Of a DNA stretch of 64,000 nt, positions 42,760 through 55,627 are shown in pieces. The DNA is from Sarocladium kiliense (Eukaryota > Ascomycota > Sordariomycetes > Hypocreales > Sarocladiaceae). A program made the translations under genes and the position numbers. Every line of letters starts with the position of its first letter. Position 1 is the first letter of the stretch. Under the pieces are notes generated by a model. That model saw only the letters and a list, made by a program, of their open reading frames with translations. It made no database searches and had not been told where the DNA came from. The stretch is taken from the NCBI GenBank assembly GCA_030734395.1, contig JAUZTG010000033.1:80694-144693 (forward strand). The letters are read 5' to 3'.

Positions 42760-45650
42760 TTAATTTAATTGTTCAAGATCCATTGAACTATAAATTTGCC
42801 AACTTTTCAACATAACTAGCTGTTTAGCTGTAGCTAGGTCCAAGACTGTTCTACCCTTAGTAATTACGTTATTCCTTAGAGAGAACACGCTCTCAACTGC
42901 AGCAGATGTAACCGGAATAGCTAAATACCGCCTAGCTAAAATAGCTAATAGCGGATATCTTTTGCCCTCTCCAATAGTCAAATAAGCCCTCTTATATAAT
43001 AATCAGTTACTAATTAGTATTTTTTACTCATAACAACGGGTAATAGTTACCTTTTCTAAGGCCTATTCGCCTCTGAAGACTGATAGTCAGGCTTGTGAAT
43101 TAGTTACTAATTTAGTAACTACTAACTACATTAGTTAGTAAATCTACTGACTAAAGATACTAACTACTATCTACTAACTACAACTCAAAATCACAACCCT
43201 GCTGATAGTTATCACCTAATTCATCAAAAGATAGCTCTAAATGAGCGCTATCAGCCCTAAGGGGTCTAAACGGCGTCTGCTAGTTCAAGCTTAAGCCTAT
43301 AAGGTATTAGTAAAAAATATACTAATTAAGTGTAATTAGTAACTCACTTATTATAATCTTCTAGTAAAAGGTCCCTAACGTCTTCTTGCATAGTGCTATA
43401 AAAGGCTAAAAGCCTGTTATCTTTAAAGTGACTAGTTTTGAACCTAGGGTCCAGGACATGACTTAGGATGTAAGGCTTATAGTCTCTTAAAGTGTCCTTG
43501 TTTAAGCCATTGAGGGAAGTATTTCTCTAGCTTTAGCCTGCCGTTTTGAACAGCCTGACTTAGCCTATCAAAAAAGGGTTCCTATAATTAATTAGTACTA
43601 GTTTAGTTATTTTAAGTACATAACTTAACTATTTTCGCTTAAAAACCTTTTCTAACTCAAGTAGTTTACTAAACATCTGATAGATATATAATAAACTAAA
43701 TGAGTCAGTTATATAAGTCTGCCGTTGTAGGTCTTTTGAGGGCTTTAAAAAGACCTTGAAAACCCGGCGTAGTTCAGCTAAGTGAGCCACTCGGCGTCTT
43801 TTAAGAATACCCTTTTAAACTCTCTATTAGTTGTGTAGTTGTATACATCAGATGAGGCAGGCCGTAGGTCAATCGTTGATTCAATCATGGAATAGGTCAA
43901 ATTTCACCGTGTAACCATATCTATTATAATATTTAGTAAAAATACTACTTAATATAGCTTTTAGGTGCTAAAGTAAGCTCCTGCACTAAAAACGCACTAC
44001 CTTACCTAGCGGTATAGTGGTCGTCGTCCTATGCTGAAGGGCGCCCTTTTTTTGGCCCTTTCAAGCCCTTCAAGTAGTAATTTTCGAGGCTCTTGACTAT
44101 ATTTAATCAAAGTGGCTAGCTTAAGGACCCGGCTGATATAATAGCTAGTAGATAATTAGTAATTCTATTACCCCTAAAGAGTATTCTAGTAGTTAACTTA
44201 CAAGTTGTAGCCTGATTCGTCTCATCGTGCTGAATTTGAGACCTGATATATAAGGATAACTGATATCAGTGCTTTCAGAGGTTAAATAGTCTTTTGAGAT
44301 CTCTTGTGCAACAAGGTTGATGATGTGGGCTAAGCAACGAATATCCCCTGTGAATTCCTTATAAGATAACTCAGAATAGTAATCTTTGAAGGCCTCTATA
44401 AAGGTGTTTTTATTGCCGGCGTTATCTCTTGTTAAACTAAGCTTATATTAGTAAATCAAGCTATTTAGTTACTAAATAAGGTAATAACGTACCTGAAGAT
44501 GTTAGTGACTTGAAGCTTAGGATAGGGCTCAACAGCCTCTTTAAACTTATTTTATATATAGATGCCGGTATGTGTTAAATGCTATATGAAGTAATGAATA
44601 GTATTAAAATCTACTAAATTTAACATACCAATAAGCCTACAGCGTAGGGTAAATGCCTCATCTAGAAGAACAGCCACAACGTCTAAAAAGCTATAGCTAT
44701 TTCTTGAAGACCAGATATCAAAAGCCAAAGAAAAAGACCCATGACTCTTACTACTGGCCTTTATAAGCTGATTGAGCTTAAAAGCTCTCCTTCATATAGA
44801 GGGGTTAAAGCAGCCTTTAGCTTCCACCTATTCATAATAGCGTATCACTAATATAGGTAGCTTAGTTAGTTACTAATTCGATTAGATATAACATAATTAG
44901 GTACTTACGGATTCATATGCCCCAAAAGAGATAAAAAAAACTCACTATTCAAGGAGTTACAAGAGAGGTTATTTTCGATGAGGAATAATAACACTCTTTT
45001 AATAACTCCCTCCTCAGAATAGTTGAATTTATGTCTTTTAGCAAGCGTATGAGACCCTTGTTGATGCGTAAAGAAGGTCAGAGATAATAACTTCAGTAGG
45101 TAATTTAGTTAATTGATAACTTACTTCGCTTTTTTATACTTTCTTCCATTGTACTAGTTGCAACTGCAGAATGCCTATTCTGATAATGCCGTCTGAAATT
45201 TGAGCTTCGAGAGTTAAGAATAGTACCAGTTTTTGTATAGTTACAACTAAGTAATCATACTAATTATATAGCTTGAAAACATCATATATGTGATACTTAC
45301 CTAGTACAAGATACTATCATTCTTCGTTCGCAGGTTGGATCAATAAGGAATAAGGTTCGTGTAAAGAAGCCCTCTTCAAAGATATATACCGCGTTTTGAT
45401 TATCGAATTCGAAGTCGGGGTGATTGTAACGAAGTGTGGCTTTTAGCCGACTTTGTATAATGCCTGGGGGCCTTGAACTCTCAGGACTACCCTCAAAGGG
45501 ATTTGAAGATATTGAAGGAGCATCCGGTGTTGTTGTATAAGTTCAACGCAACAACCTCTTGTTCTTCAATCTCTCATCCATCCCTTCAAAAGGCTGTGTA
45601 TCCTCAAGTTCAGAGGCTGAAGGAGAGGTCGGGGGTTCGAAAATATTAAT
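42760..45650 (-). mobile_element. hAT transposon remnant, copy 1 (near full length, decayed)
   Basis: The minus-strand 3' end (42760-42981) is still open for 73 codons and encodes the hAT dimerisation region: KRYPLLAILARRYLAIPVTS, then AAVESVFSLRNNVITKGRTVLD and AKQLVMLKSW. At the other end, about 45150-45330, minus-strand sense reads SSNFRRHYQNRH, the end of a BED/C2H2 finger. Further out, about 45500-45640, an acidic leader resembles the plus-strand remnant at 48024. Stops throughout mean no functional transposase. Confidence 0.75.
43088..43201. mobile_element. 114-bp hAT-type MITE with perfect 8-bp target duplication
   Basis: Starts CAGGCTTGTGAATTAG and ends AATCACAACCCTG (inverted repeats with few mismatches). 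Both sides carry CTGATAGT (43080-43087 and 43202-43209). It is inserted inside hAT copy 1. The homologous part of copy 3 (near 52380) reads GGCTGATAATTATCACC without insertion, an empty site. Confidence 0.85.
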
Positions 45651-47217
45651 CCATTGTAAAGCCGGTTTAGATAAAAGCAGACTGTTGTATAAGTGAAGTG
45701 GATAGTCGATTTGAAAAGAAATCTATAGACTGATATAGATTGAAATCGCGTTAATTAGTAGTGATTATGGGGTGTTTTGGCTTTTATCTTGTATTTATAC
45801 TTTTTAGACTCCTAACCTCGGTAATGCTATTACTTGCTATAGAATAAGGCTACAAAGCTCAGATAATTTTAATACAGTTATTTAGTAGTTAATAAATATT
45901 ATACTTGTTTTAAAAACCTTCACTAACCACTTTTAGGACTTTTAGCACTAAGCATTATTGAAATCTTCAAGTAGTGCTCTAAGTGCGGGAACCCATATAT
46001 AGGGTAGGTTGAGCCTAGTTTGGAATTATTCATTAAGTTATTTACATAGAGAAGTAGAAAAACCCTTATAGGTCTACATTTGGATTTTTGAGAATTTTTA
46101 GAAGATTAAATCTCGGAGTCTTACTTTTTAGTATAGGAAAGTGACATAAATATAGTTTTGAATTTATATACTTATTTAGTGTATAAGTAGCAGGGTTATA
46201 AAGTGAGTTATAGCTAGTAGTTAGTAGTTACCATTAACTACAGTTTTTATAGCTAGCCTAAAAGAGGCAATAGTGTCGCGTTTTATTGCGTTTAGTAATA
46301 GGTACTTAGCTATTTTAGGAAATAATCATAGATGTAGCCTATTCTAATAAGCCCACCCTATAAAAATCTTCCGGCATAAAAACTTAAAGAAGCTATGACT
46401 TAACGAAGTAGTAAATAATAAGTTCATTATATATGTTATAAAAAAGGTGAGTTCCCAAGGTTTATGGAACGCCTAATTAACCCTCATATTTCACTACCCT
46501 GCATTAAGGGACAGTATTAAACCGTTTCATCTTGAAAAATCTTTAAAAGTCGGAGTCTTGCAAATTTAACCTTGTGCTGTTATGTTACAAATACCAAATT
46601 CAAAACGCTATTTTATGAACTACTTTTCTTAGCCTACCCTTTACTCCTCAACTAGCATTTAGTTCCGGTAGATTAATGTTTTTAGAAAGTTATGAAAATT
46701 CGAAACCTGAAGCTTTATTCGTTATTATAACTGCCTATTATAGCGGTTTAGTAAGTAGTATAGTAAAATTACTAATTTAGTTCTAATATACACCTAACTC
46801 TTCCAAAGTTCTCGAAGAAATCTTCAGTCTTGAATATATATCTAATACTATGAAATCAAGCTCGTTGAACTCATCTTAGAAGCTAATATAAACTAGAGCT
46901 ACTAAATACTTCTCTATACCTTTATGCGAGGCATTTGAACTCTTCCTTCTTGAGATATTAGTTAGCCGAGGCTGAAGCTCTGATCCGTAACTATACCCTG
47001 ATACATAAACCAGTAAATCCCCCCCTTTTCGAGTCAATAATATTAAGGTCAACATCGCTCAGTCTGATATCTTATATTATTATATATATCTTATATTATA
47101 TATACCATTCAAACCAGGGTTTTGAATTTGAGCTGTAGTTAGAAGCTTTAGTTAATGAATTTACTAACTACAAATATTAGTAACTACAACTCATAGTCTA
47201 GTTAGTGTAGTTAGTAG

Positions 47218-47623
47218 CGGGGTTGTGAATTATCAACTCATGAGTTAAACTCATTGAGGTACTAATTGAGTTAATTTTAACTCAAGTTTAATAAAGTAGC
47301 TTATTTATGGGTATAAATAGTGATACTAATATTCAATCAATAGCTAATTTAATATTATATCATAATATAGCTAATAACTACTAATATTATAATGAAAATA
47401 CTACTAATTAGCAAGTTATATAACTCTTTAGTAACTCAATGAGTTACTAATTGAGTTAAAATTGACTCATGAGTTAAATTTGAGTTGGTAAAAAATTAAG
47501 TCAATGAGTTATGAGTTACTACTGGAGTTAGTAAAAAAATTAAGTCATGAGTTAATTAGTATCTCATAACTCATTGAGTTAATACTTGAGTTAGTAAATT
47601 TAGTAACTCAAATCACAGCCCTC
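47218..47623. mobile_element. 406-bp MITE-like element, hAT type
   Basis: Ends CGGGGTTGTGAATT and AATCACAGCCCTC are inverted repeats of the same kind as the 114-bp element. GTTAGTAG flanks both sides (47210-47217 and 47624-47631). The interior is filled with AACTCAATGAGTT-type palindromes. Because GTTAGTAG also occurs in the local simple repeat, the duplication is less certain. Confidence 0.6.
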
Positions 47624-47817
47624 GTTAGTAGTAACTACACTGACGACAGTTTACTAACTAATACTTATGAATAAGGTAATAATAGACTTATCTATGATGA
47701 AAATGGGTTTTACAATTAGACTAATTTTAGCTTATAATTTTTTAATATGTAAATATTAAGTAAGCTTATATTAATTAAGATAGAGTAGTATATATAGAAC
47801 TGTGGTTATTGCGTCAG

Positions 47818-47885
47818 TTAGTAAACTGTAGTTAGTAGCTGTAGTTAGTAGCTGTAGTTAGTAGCTGTAGTTAGTAGATGTACTA
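47818..47885 (+). repeat. Short tandem repeat of GTAGTTAGTAGCT
   Basis: About five head-to-tail copies of a 13-base unit GTAGTTAGTAGCT, partly degenerate at the ends. Confidence 0.6.
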
Positions 47886-47989
47886 ATTAATGTAGTTAGT
47901 AACTTTAGTTAGTGACTTTACTAACTACAGTTGTTAGTAACTACAATAGTTACTAATTTGGTTACTAATTCAGATGCCTGATTCAAACT

Positions 47990-48290
47990 ACCTGCTTTCT
48001 AAATAGATTCCGATTTCGGACCTATGGAGTCATCAACGGCTTCTGATCTTGAAGATACACAGCCTTTTGATGAGATGGTTGAAGAGGTAAATGAACCTCT
48101 TGAAGAGGCTATTTTAATCTCTTCACAAAACCCCTTTGAAGAAAGCCCTAATAATTCGAGATCTCCAAGTACGGCAAAATCCCTTACTCAACGAGGCCGC
48201 ATACTAATACCTCTGATTTTAAGTTTGAGGATAATACGAGTATTTATAACAATCATAATAATAGATATATATATGAATAGCGTATTATAG
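47990..48290 (+). pseudogene. hAT transposase N-terminal fragment, copy 4 (plus strand)
   Basis: ATG 48024 opens ASDLEDTQPFDEMVEE and an acidic leader ending near PFEESPNNSRSPS, then the frame drifts. The same leader (LEDTQPF, NPFEGSPESS) is readable on the minus strand of copy 1 near 45500-45640, so this is the N-terminus of another hAT copy in the opposite orientation. It ends at about 48290, just short of the next copy. Confidence 0.6.
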
Positions 48291-48476
48291 TAACTATTTG
48301 TTTATCATACTAGAGACTAACTGTATACTAAAATATACTGTTCGGATCCAGGCAGGTGCTTCAGTTGCTTTTAGCTTATTTTAAGGTATGAGTTAGTTAA
48401 TTTACTAACTCAACCATTAACTCTTTGACGTATGAGTTAATTGATTTACCAGCGTAACTACTAACTTACAACTAAG

Positions 48477-50065
48477 TTAAAGTGAGCCAATCAGCGTCTT
48501 TGAAAAAGACCTTCTTAAACTCCCTACTAGCTGTGTTATTATATACATAGGTTAAAGCTGGTCGTAGCTGAATAGTCGATTCGATCAAAAATAGGTCGAA
48601 TTCTACCGCGTTGGAGTATCTATAGTAAAAGTACTACTAATTGGTGTAAATTATAGGTGCTAAAGTTATCGGAGATATCCTGCTCCAAAGATCAACAAAC
48701 TTACCTAGCAGTATAGCAGTCTTCTTATGCTGAAGATTACCCTCTTTTTTAGCCCTTTCGAGCCCTTCTAACTTTCGGGGCTCTTGACTGTATTTAATTA
48801 AAGAAGCTAGCCAGTGGACTCGGCTAATAATACCTATTAGATAATTAGCTACTAAATAAGCTAAATATAGTGTAAAGTAAGTAACTTACTAGTTGTGCCT
48901 TGACCAGTCTCATCTTGTTGGCTTTGAGACCTGACATATAATGATACTTCAATATCACTATTTTCAGAGGCTAGATAGTCTTGTAATATCTCTTGTGCAA
49001 GAAGATTGATAGTATGAGCTATACAACGGATATCTTTAGTAAAGTCTTTATAAGATAACTCAGTGTAGTGATCTTTAAAAGCCTCTATAAAGGTATTGTT
49101 GTTTCCGGCGTTATCTCTTGTTAAACTAAGCCTATATTAATAAATTGCGATATTTAGTGACTAAATTTCGTACCTAGAGATATTGGATAGTTGAAGACCG
49201 GGATATGGCTTAAGAGGCTCTCTGAACTCATCGTATATATAAACGCCTGTACGTGCCTCCTTGATCATGTTAAAAGCTACATAATGTTAGCATTAATTAG
49301 GAAAAGTACTAATTATAACATACCAATAAGCCGGTAATGTAAGTTAAACTTTGATCAAGAAAAACAAGGGGAAAAGACCCATAACTCTTGCTATTAGCCT
49401 CTATAAGCTGATTTAACTAAGCAAGCTCTGTATCAAATAGAGCCCCTAACGCAACCCTTGACTTCCACATATTAATTGTGGGTGTTTCACTAGTAATAAC
49501 TAGTAAATAAGGTTATATCTTACATAATTAGTTACTTACGGATTCATATGCTTCAAAAGAGCTAAAAAGCTCGTACTATCAAGTGAATTAAAAGAGAGGT
49601 TATTTTCAATCAAAAATAACAACACTCTGTTTATAGCTCCGTCTTCAGTAAAATCTGCTTTAGGCCGCTTTGTAAGCGTCATCGAGCCTTGTTGTAGAGA
49701 AAAGAAGGTCCGCTGCCTAGTTAAATCAGGTGAGGCTTCAGACTCTAAATAGTAAATTAGGTAACTATATTGCTCAGCAAGGATAGGTTTTAACTTACTT
49801 CTCTTTTGGTATTGTGTTGTGTTTCACTTGTTGCAATTGCAGGGTGTTTGTATTGATAATGGCGTACGTAATTAGAGCATTTGAAATATACGATTGTATC
49901 GGTCATTGTATAATCACAACTGAAGTCAATATTAGTTAGGTTATATGTTATTTAGTAACTAACTTACATAGTACAAGATACGAGGATTCGTCGCTCTTTG
50001 TTGTGGATCGAGTGGTAGTAATTGACGTGTAAATAGCCGCTCTTTGAAGATATAATATAAACATA
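48477..50065 (-). mobile_element. hAT remnant, copy 2 (N-terminal and central part)
   Basis: Aligns by eye with 43770-45400 of copy 1. Shared blocks include GAGACCTGA, CTCTTGTGCAA, CCGGCGTTATCTCTTGTTAA and TATAAGATAACTCAG. The finger is readable at about 49830-49990 (minus strand, KCSNYVRHYQYKH). It starts exactly where copy 3 stops in copy-1 coordinates. Confidence 0.7.
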
Positions 50066-52049
50066 CTACTAACTATATAACTTCAGCTACTAATTAATTT
50101 ACTAATCAAGTTACTAGTTGAGTTAAAATTAACTTAGTAAGTTTGTTTGAGTTAGTAAATTAATTAACTCATAGGTTAATTAGTTACTCGTAACTCAATG
50201 AGTTACTAAAATCATAACCCTACTCATAGGTAAAGATTAGCTCATCCATTTACAAACTAAGTTACTAAATAAGTTACTAATACCCACTATTATAAGTTAG
50301 TCAAGATACCTAGGTACTCATCTACTGACTTAATTAGCTATAAATTACTAATGAATCCACTAAGTTAGTAAAAGTAGGTTTTCAAGAATAACTTATAAGT
50401 TACTACTTGAAATACGTATCAGAGCTATTTGCTCGTGTTTCTTGTATTATAAAAGATATTCTAGAATTATCGAGCTCGTTAGACCCGCTTCTGTAAGTGG
50501 AATTATCAGCTAACATATGCTTCATTAACCGTGATTTCCCGAAGAAAATATAGTTAGCTCAATGACTCTGTTATTATAGTGTAGTTTGCAGAAGTAAATA
50601 AATATTTACATTAACTTATATAACTCTGCTTAGTTCTTTTTTATTTTTAGCTATCTACTTATCAGGTTATCACAGTCATGCACACCAAGCGTAGTGACTA
50701 CAATCACACAACGTTGTGAACTGTTCGATCCCATAGTCAAATCATTTACCGCTTCAGTTGAGCAGCTACAACATTAGAATATAGTCAGTCATTATTATAG
50801 CAATAAAACACTTCTCGGTTCCTGGACAGCAGTGACTGCATACTTTATCCAAGATTCTTGACTCTATATTTCAGGTAGTAAATATGTATAACGTCATACT
50901 TAGTAGCTTTAGTGGTAATAATTTGTAGTCACGATAACGTGTTATCAGCAGTGATTCTGCTCATTGAAACGGTTCAATGCACTAGGCTGAACTAAAGAGT
51001 TAGTAGTAAATTAGGAGCTATGAGTTATTAAGTTAGGAAATAATGGGTTGATTATTAAGATAATAAGTTCATTAATATTTTGTATCTTATCAAACAAATT
51101 GACTTATTGTTTTAACTACTAATCTCATAAATTGATTATGAGTTTTAACTTATAAGCTAACTGAGTTATTAAACTTCACAAGTTTAAATTATAAGTTAAT
51201 TCCCATCCTATCTAATACTATAAGGCCCCTTCGATAAAAGCTATGTGTCAATCAAATCAATGGTCTCATCAAATATAGTCGGACCAACAAGGTAACGACG
51301 ACAAGAGCTCATAGAGAGAGTTTCAAAAAGGTCAATATTAGGCCAATTAGTCCTGCACCATTGTATTTTGGCTCTTCTTTTGTATTTCCGCTACTTTAAT
51401 TCTCAACCTGGGTAACCTTATTACTATTAAACTAGGTGATGCAGTAACGAATTTATAAGTTTACCTATTAGGCAAATATTTAGATTAACAACCTGTTCTC
51501 TCACTGACTTAGAGGCTTCTTTAATAGGACTGACAAAGCAAGGTTTGATTAAGGTTCTATCTTAGCAATCAGAGACTATTAGTAATGACATATATGCTAG
51601 GCTGCCTAATTAAGAAACTTTCTAGCATAGATAGTAGTGTTGATGACGTAACTTACCACTTATGTTCTTATACTTGGAGGTGAAGACGTTGCTACAGGCA
51701 TCTGTGGTTAAAAGCTCGGCGAGAAATTAGGCTCCGAGGTTTATAATTGCTGAAATAACTATCCTCTAAAATAAAGTAATATACTGATTAATTTATGTAA
51801 CTATTCATGAGACAACACCTCGAGAGGGAAGAGAATTAAATTATCTAATAGTCTGTATAGTCACTAAGTAAGGTTGACATATTATAAACTGATAGTTGAT
51901 GATCTTAAAAAATGAGCTTACTGAAGATAGTAGTTCTCGACAGGCTTGTGAATTAGTTACTATAGTAATTGATTAGTTATAATGTAAATAACTCATATAT
52001 TATATTAAGAAAGTAATAATTAATACTAATCAGAGACTATTTCCTCTCT
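50066..52049. other. AT-rich sequence without recognisable element
   Basis: About 2 kb of RIP-like sequence. It includes palindromic AACTCAATGAGTT words near 50095-50230 and a left end CAGGCTTGTGAATTAG near 51945 without a matching partner. Confidence 0.4.
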
Positions 52050-52950
52050 ATGAACTTATTCAAGGCCTTTAAACCCTCGAATATGCCAACTTTTCAACAT
52101 AGCTAGCTGCTTAGCTGTAATTGGGTCTAATTGTGTTCGACTCTTGGTTATAACGTTATTACCAAGAGAAAACACGCTTTCAATAGGAGCAGATGTGGCC
52201 GGAATAGCTAATAGCGGGTATCGCTGCTAAGTTAATTAAAAAGGGTAATAATTACCTTTTCAGATTTCCCTGATATAGGCATTTCAGCAAGATAAGAGTC
52301 GTATTCCTCTTTATTTGAAGATCCATCAATAAAGAACTCATCAGAAGAGCTGGAATCAGGCCTATTATCAGCCTGAAAAGGCTGATAATTATCACCTAAT
52401 TCGTAGAATGAGAGTTCTAAATTAGCGCTATCTGCCCCTATTAGATCCATATGATGTCTTGCTATTTCCGCTTTAAGCCTATAAGGTATTAGTTGAACAT
52501 ATACTAATTAGAGGTATTTAGTGAGTTACATTTAGGATTTTCTACTAACATAACATCCTCTTGAATAGTACTATAAAAGGCTAGTAACCTTCTCTCTTTA
52601 AAGTGGCTAGTTTTGGACCTAGGGTCCAAAACATGGCTCAAGATTCAGGCTTACAGTCTTTTAAATTACCCCTTGTAAGGCGTTGAGGGAAGTGTTTTTC
52701 TAGCTTTAATCTGCCACTTTCAACGGCTTGAGCTAGGCTTTCAAAAAAAGGGATCCTATCGTTGATTAGTAGTTGTTTGATATTGTTTAGTGAAAAACAT
52801 ACCTCTTTTTGTCATTTAAAGACTCTCTCTAACTCAAGTAATTTACTAAATATCTGGTAGATATATATAATAACTAAATGAATTAGTTATATAGGTCTGC
52901 CCCTGAAGGTCTTTTAAAGGCTTCAAAAGGACCTTAAAAACCCTATATAA
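52050..52950 (-). mobile_element. hAT remnant, copy 3 (C-terminal part)
   Basis: Aligns with 42760-43765 of copy 1: GCCAACTTTTCAACATA, AACACGCTTTCAATAGGAGC and TTTAAGCCTATAAGGTATTAG. A 72-codon open piece at 52232-52450 (DNRPDSSSSDEFFIDGSSNK) is an acidic part of the transposase. It lacks the 114-bp MITE found in copy 1. Confidence 0.7.
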
Positions 52951-53626
52951 CTTATGAGTGACTAAACTCAATGAGTTAAATCCACAACCCTGGTTATTAG
53001 TGACTACTCACTAGAGAGACCTTAGTAAATTTTCTGATCAAAGATATTAAGTATAGTAGTTAGATATTTATTAATTAAATATAATTACTAATGATGATTA
53101 ATTATAGTAGCTAGTGAAGTTTCAGTAGTGCAACTACAACTTATTTTTACAATCCTGGTCAAAGCTATACGTGACAGCCCTACTGGCCATTGTAGTAATT
53201 ATAATTTACCCGTTCTGTTTATAAGGGTGAAAAAACACAAGGTTGTGGATTAGTTACAACTGTATTTAGCAAATCTAGCAAGTGAAGTTACTAACCACAA
53301 TAGTTAATAACAAATACTAACTAAAGCTACTAACTACAAGTAACTAACTAACGTAATAACCATAGTTTTATGATTACTAGTATACCTTAGCTAATAAGCG
53401 CTGATTGTGTTAGTCTAATTTAGTAAATAATAGATAGATATTAAATTTATTGATCTTTTATATAAGGTATTCATAGGCTACATATAATAGAAAAATTAGC
53501 TATTAATTACTAAACTATAATTAGTGTGATTAATTGTTATTATATTAAATACAATTTAAACTATAGTTAAGTAACTATAATAGTTAGAGATTAGTTACTA
53601 TAGTTAACAACTATGGTAGTTAGTAG

Positions 53627-53751
53627 CAGGGTTGTGAAATTAACTCAATGACTTATGACTTACTAATTAACTTATTGGGTTAGTAGTTGAGTTGCTTATT
53701 TATTAACTCATTGAGTTTTTAACTCAATAAGTAACTCAAATGACAACCCTG
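53627..53751. mobile_element. 125-bp hAT-type MITE
   Basis: Starts CAGGGTTGTGAAATT and ends AATGACAACCCTG. Flanking octamers GTTAGTAG and GTAAGTAG differ at one base, consistent with an old 8-bp duplication. Confidence 0.65.
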
Positions 53752-54689
53752 GTAAGTAGTAACTACAACTGTCAACTACTAACTAGAACTCACTTTCACA
53801 AGCCTGATAACACAAGACTCCTGATATAGTGTTTCTAAGCTTTTGTAATCTCTCTTGTAACTTTCCAGATAACTGTATGAATTAGCTTATACAAGGCCTA
53901 CAGCCCTTGAAATACCGCTGAGTTAGCTTTATTGTATTCAGTATAGCTTATTGTGACTATACTAACTGCACTTATCAATGTAGTCAGTAAATCTAGCAAC
54001 TTACGGTTGGCATTTGTTCGCAAAATTGCTGGCTGAGCTACTAGATAAGTTATACGTTATTAATTGACTTTTCAAGTTGATATTTAAGTAATGAAGTTAC
54101 TAACTTAATAAGCAGAAAACTCAACAGTTTACTCAATGAGTACCTAAATTCAGAACCCTGAGCCGTATAACTCTTATATCTTCCCGTAAACTATTGTCAC
54201 CCTATTTGGCAAATAGCTAAATACATATCAGTGTTAACTTGACCAATTGCTAAATATAAGTTTGTATTTACAAAGGTGATTGATAGCTTGACTTATAGCT
54301 TCTGAGATGATAACATAATGAAAGTAGCCATTCGATTTACTAGCTTAATGCAATTAGCGCAAAGTGTTGTTGACGTTATCGTGACTTTAGAACTTCAAAC
54401 GTGTATTCAATCAAACCACTCCTGTTTTGTTGCATTACTAGAGCTGTGATATAAGCTACTGCTTTACAAGTCTTTAGGATTGACTTATATCTTATTATTT
54501 AGCAGCTGATAGTTACTATGCTACTTTAGAAACTTAAACACACTTTTTAAAAGGTATTAAGCACTATTTATAGTTGAGATATCTTACTAGTGATTTAAGT
54601 GTGAATACGTAGCTTTAGGGTAAGTTTATTTCATTAGGTTTTCGTAAGTTTTAACTCAATGAGTGAATAGATTAGTAAGTTGAGCACTA

Positions 54690-55060
54690 GATCGAATCCC
54701 AGAACCCGTGATGCGGCAGGATCCGGGATCAGGTCCCCCCCACACTCAGCAATGACAGCGATGACAATGGTTTTGCTGAAAGCGATGTATTTCTCTCGGT
54801 TGCTAGAATCTGGAATCACCGATCTCGCATACTCCCAGGCGCAAGCCAGGGTTGCTCGTCTTTGGTCGCTCTTCTCTTCCTGGTCGCGCTTCAGACTAGG
54901 ACCTTAGTTCAGGTTCCCTGATCCTCCTTCTCTAATGTTCATGATCTCGCCCCCTTATTGATAGTCCAAGCCCCAAAGACACCACAACACGCCGAGGACA
55001 AATGACGCAAACCAGGCAAGGAATACGAAAGCGCAGATGACTGTCGACTTGATAATTTAC
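54690..55060 (-). pseudogene. Non-RIP island carrying minus-strand host-gene remnants
   Basis: About 370 bases of ordinary composition inside the AT-rich block. On the minus strand it reads a membrane helix (AFVFLAWFASFVLGVLWCLW) near 54960-55040 and, in another segment, REKYIAFSKTIVIAVIAECG followed by LIPDPAASRVLGFD at 54690-54800. These look like exons of a fungal membrane protein of unknown function. The segments are not joined by an obvious intron. Confidence 0.4.
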
Positions 55061-55542
55061 TTCATAAGTTATAATTCATTAGGTTAATTAACCTACTGAC
55101 TCAAACTAAATTACTAAGCTAATTACTAAATTGAAAGGTAGTTTAGCATGTTTTTAGCTTATCAAGTTAATGCTTAAATGACTAACTTATTAACCTACTC
55201 ATTAAGTCTCATTAACTTACTAAACTATATTAGTAACTTAATAAGTTTTAACTTATGAGTTAATTGAGTCACTGAACTTAATTAAGTTTAACTCATGAGT
55301 TAATTCACAACCCTGGTTATTACGAAGTAAACTTGTTTGATCTAAGGATACTGGGAAGTAGGAATTTGTAGTATGGTTTAGTACTGCACAGTAAAACAAC
55401 TCAGATTACAAGCCTGTCCTGTTGATATTCCAACTATTTTTTGATTATGCTGGTCTTTAATCTTATTTAATTAATGCTGTTAATAAACCTAGAGAAGTTA
55501 TCTCGTGAGTTGTTCCACTGTTATACTTCATATAGTAAATAA

Positions 55543-55627
55543 CAGGGTTATGAAATTCACTCATGAATTAAATAGTAACTCATTAACTCAATGAGTCACT
55601 CAATGACTTACTAAAATCACAACCCTG
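55543..55627. mobile_element. 85-bp hAT-type MITE
   Basis: Starts CAGGGTTATGAAATTCAC and ends AAATCACAACCCTG. Flanking octamers GTAAATAA and GTAATGAA share six of eight bases. The interior is palindromic ACTCAATGAGT-type sequence. Confidence 0.6.

Noticed and set aside
45640..45655. Possible tRNA B-box (GGGGGTTCGAAA)
   Set aside because: No A-box or cloverleaf could be built around it. It lies in the decayed hAT leader.
54690..54720. Possible tRNA-like end (GATCGAATCCCAGAACC)
   Set aside because: No pairing arms consistent with a tRNA. The segment reads as a minus-strand exon remnant.
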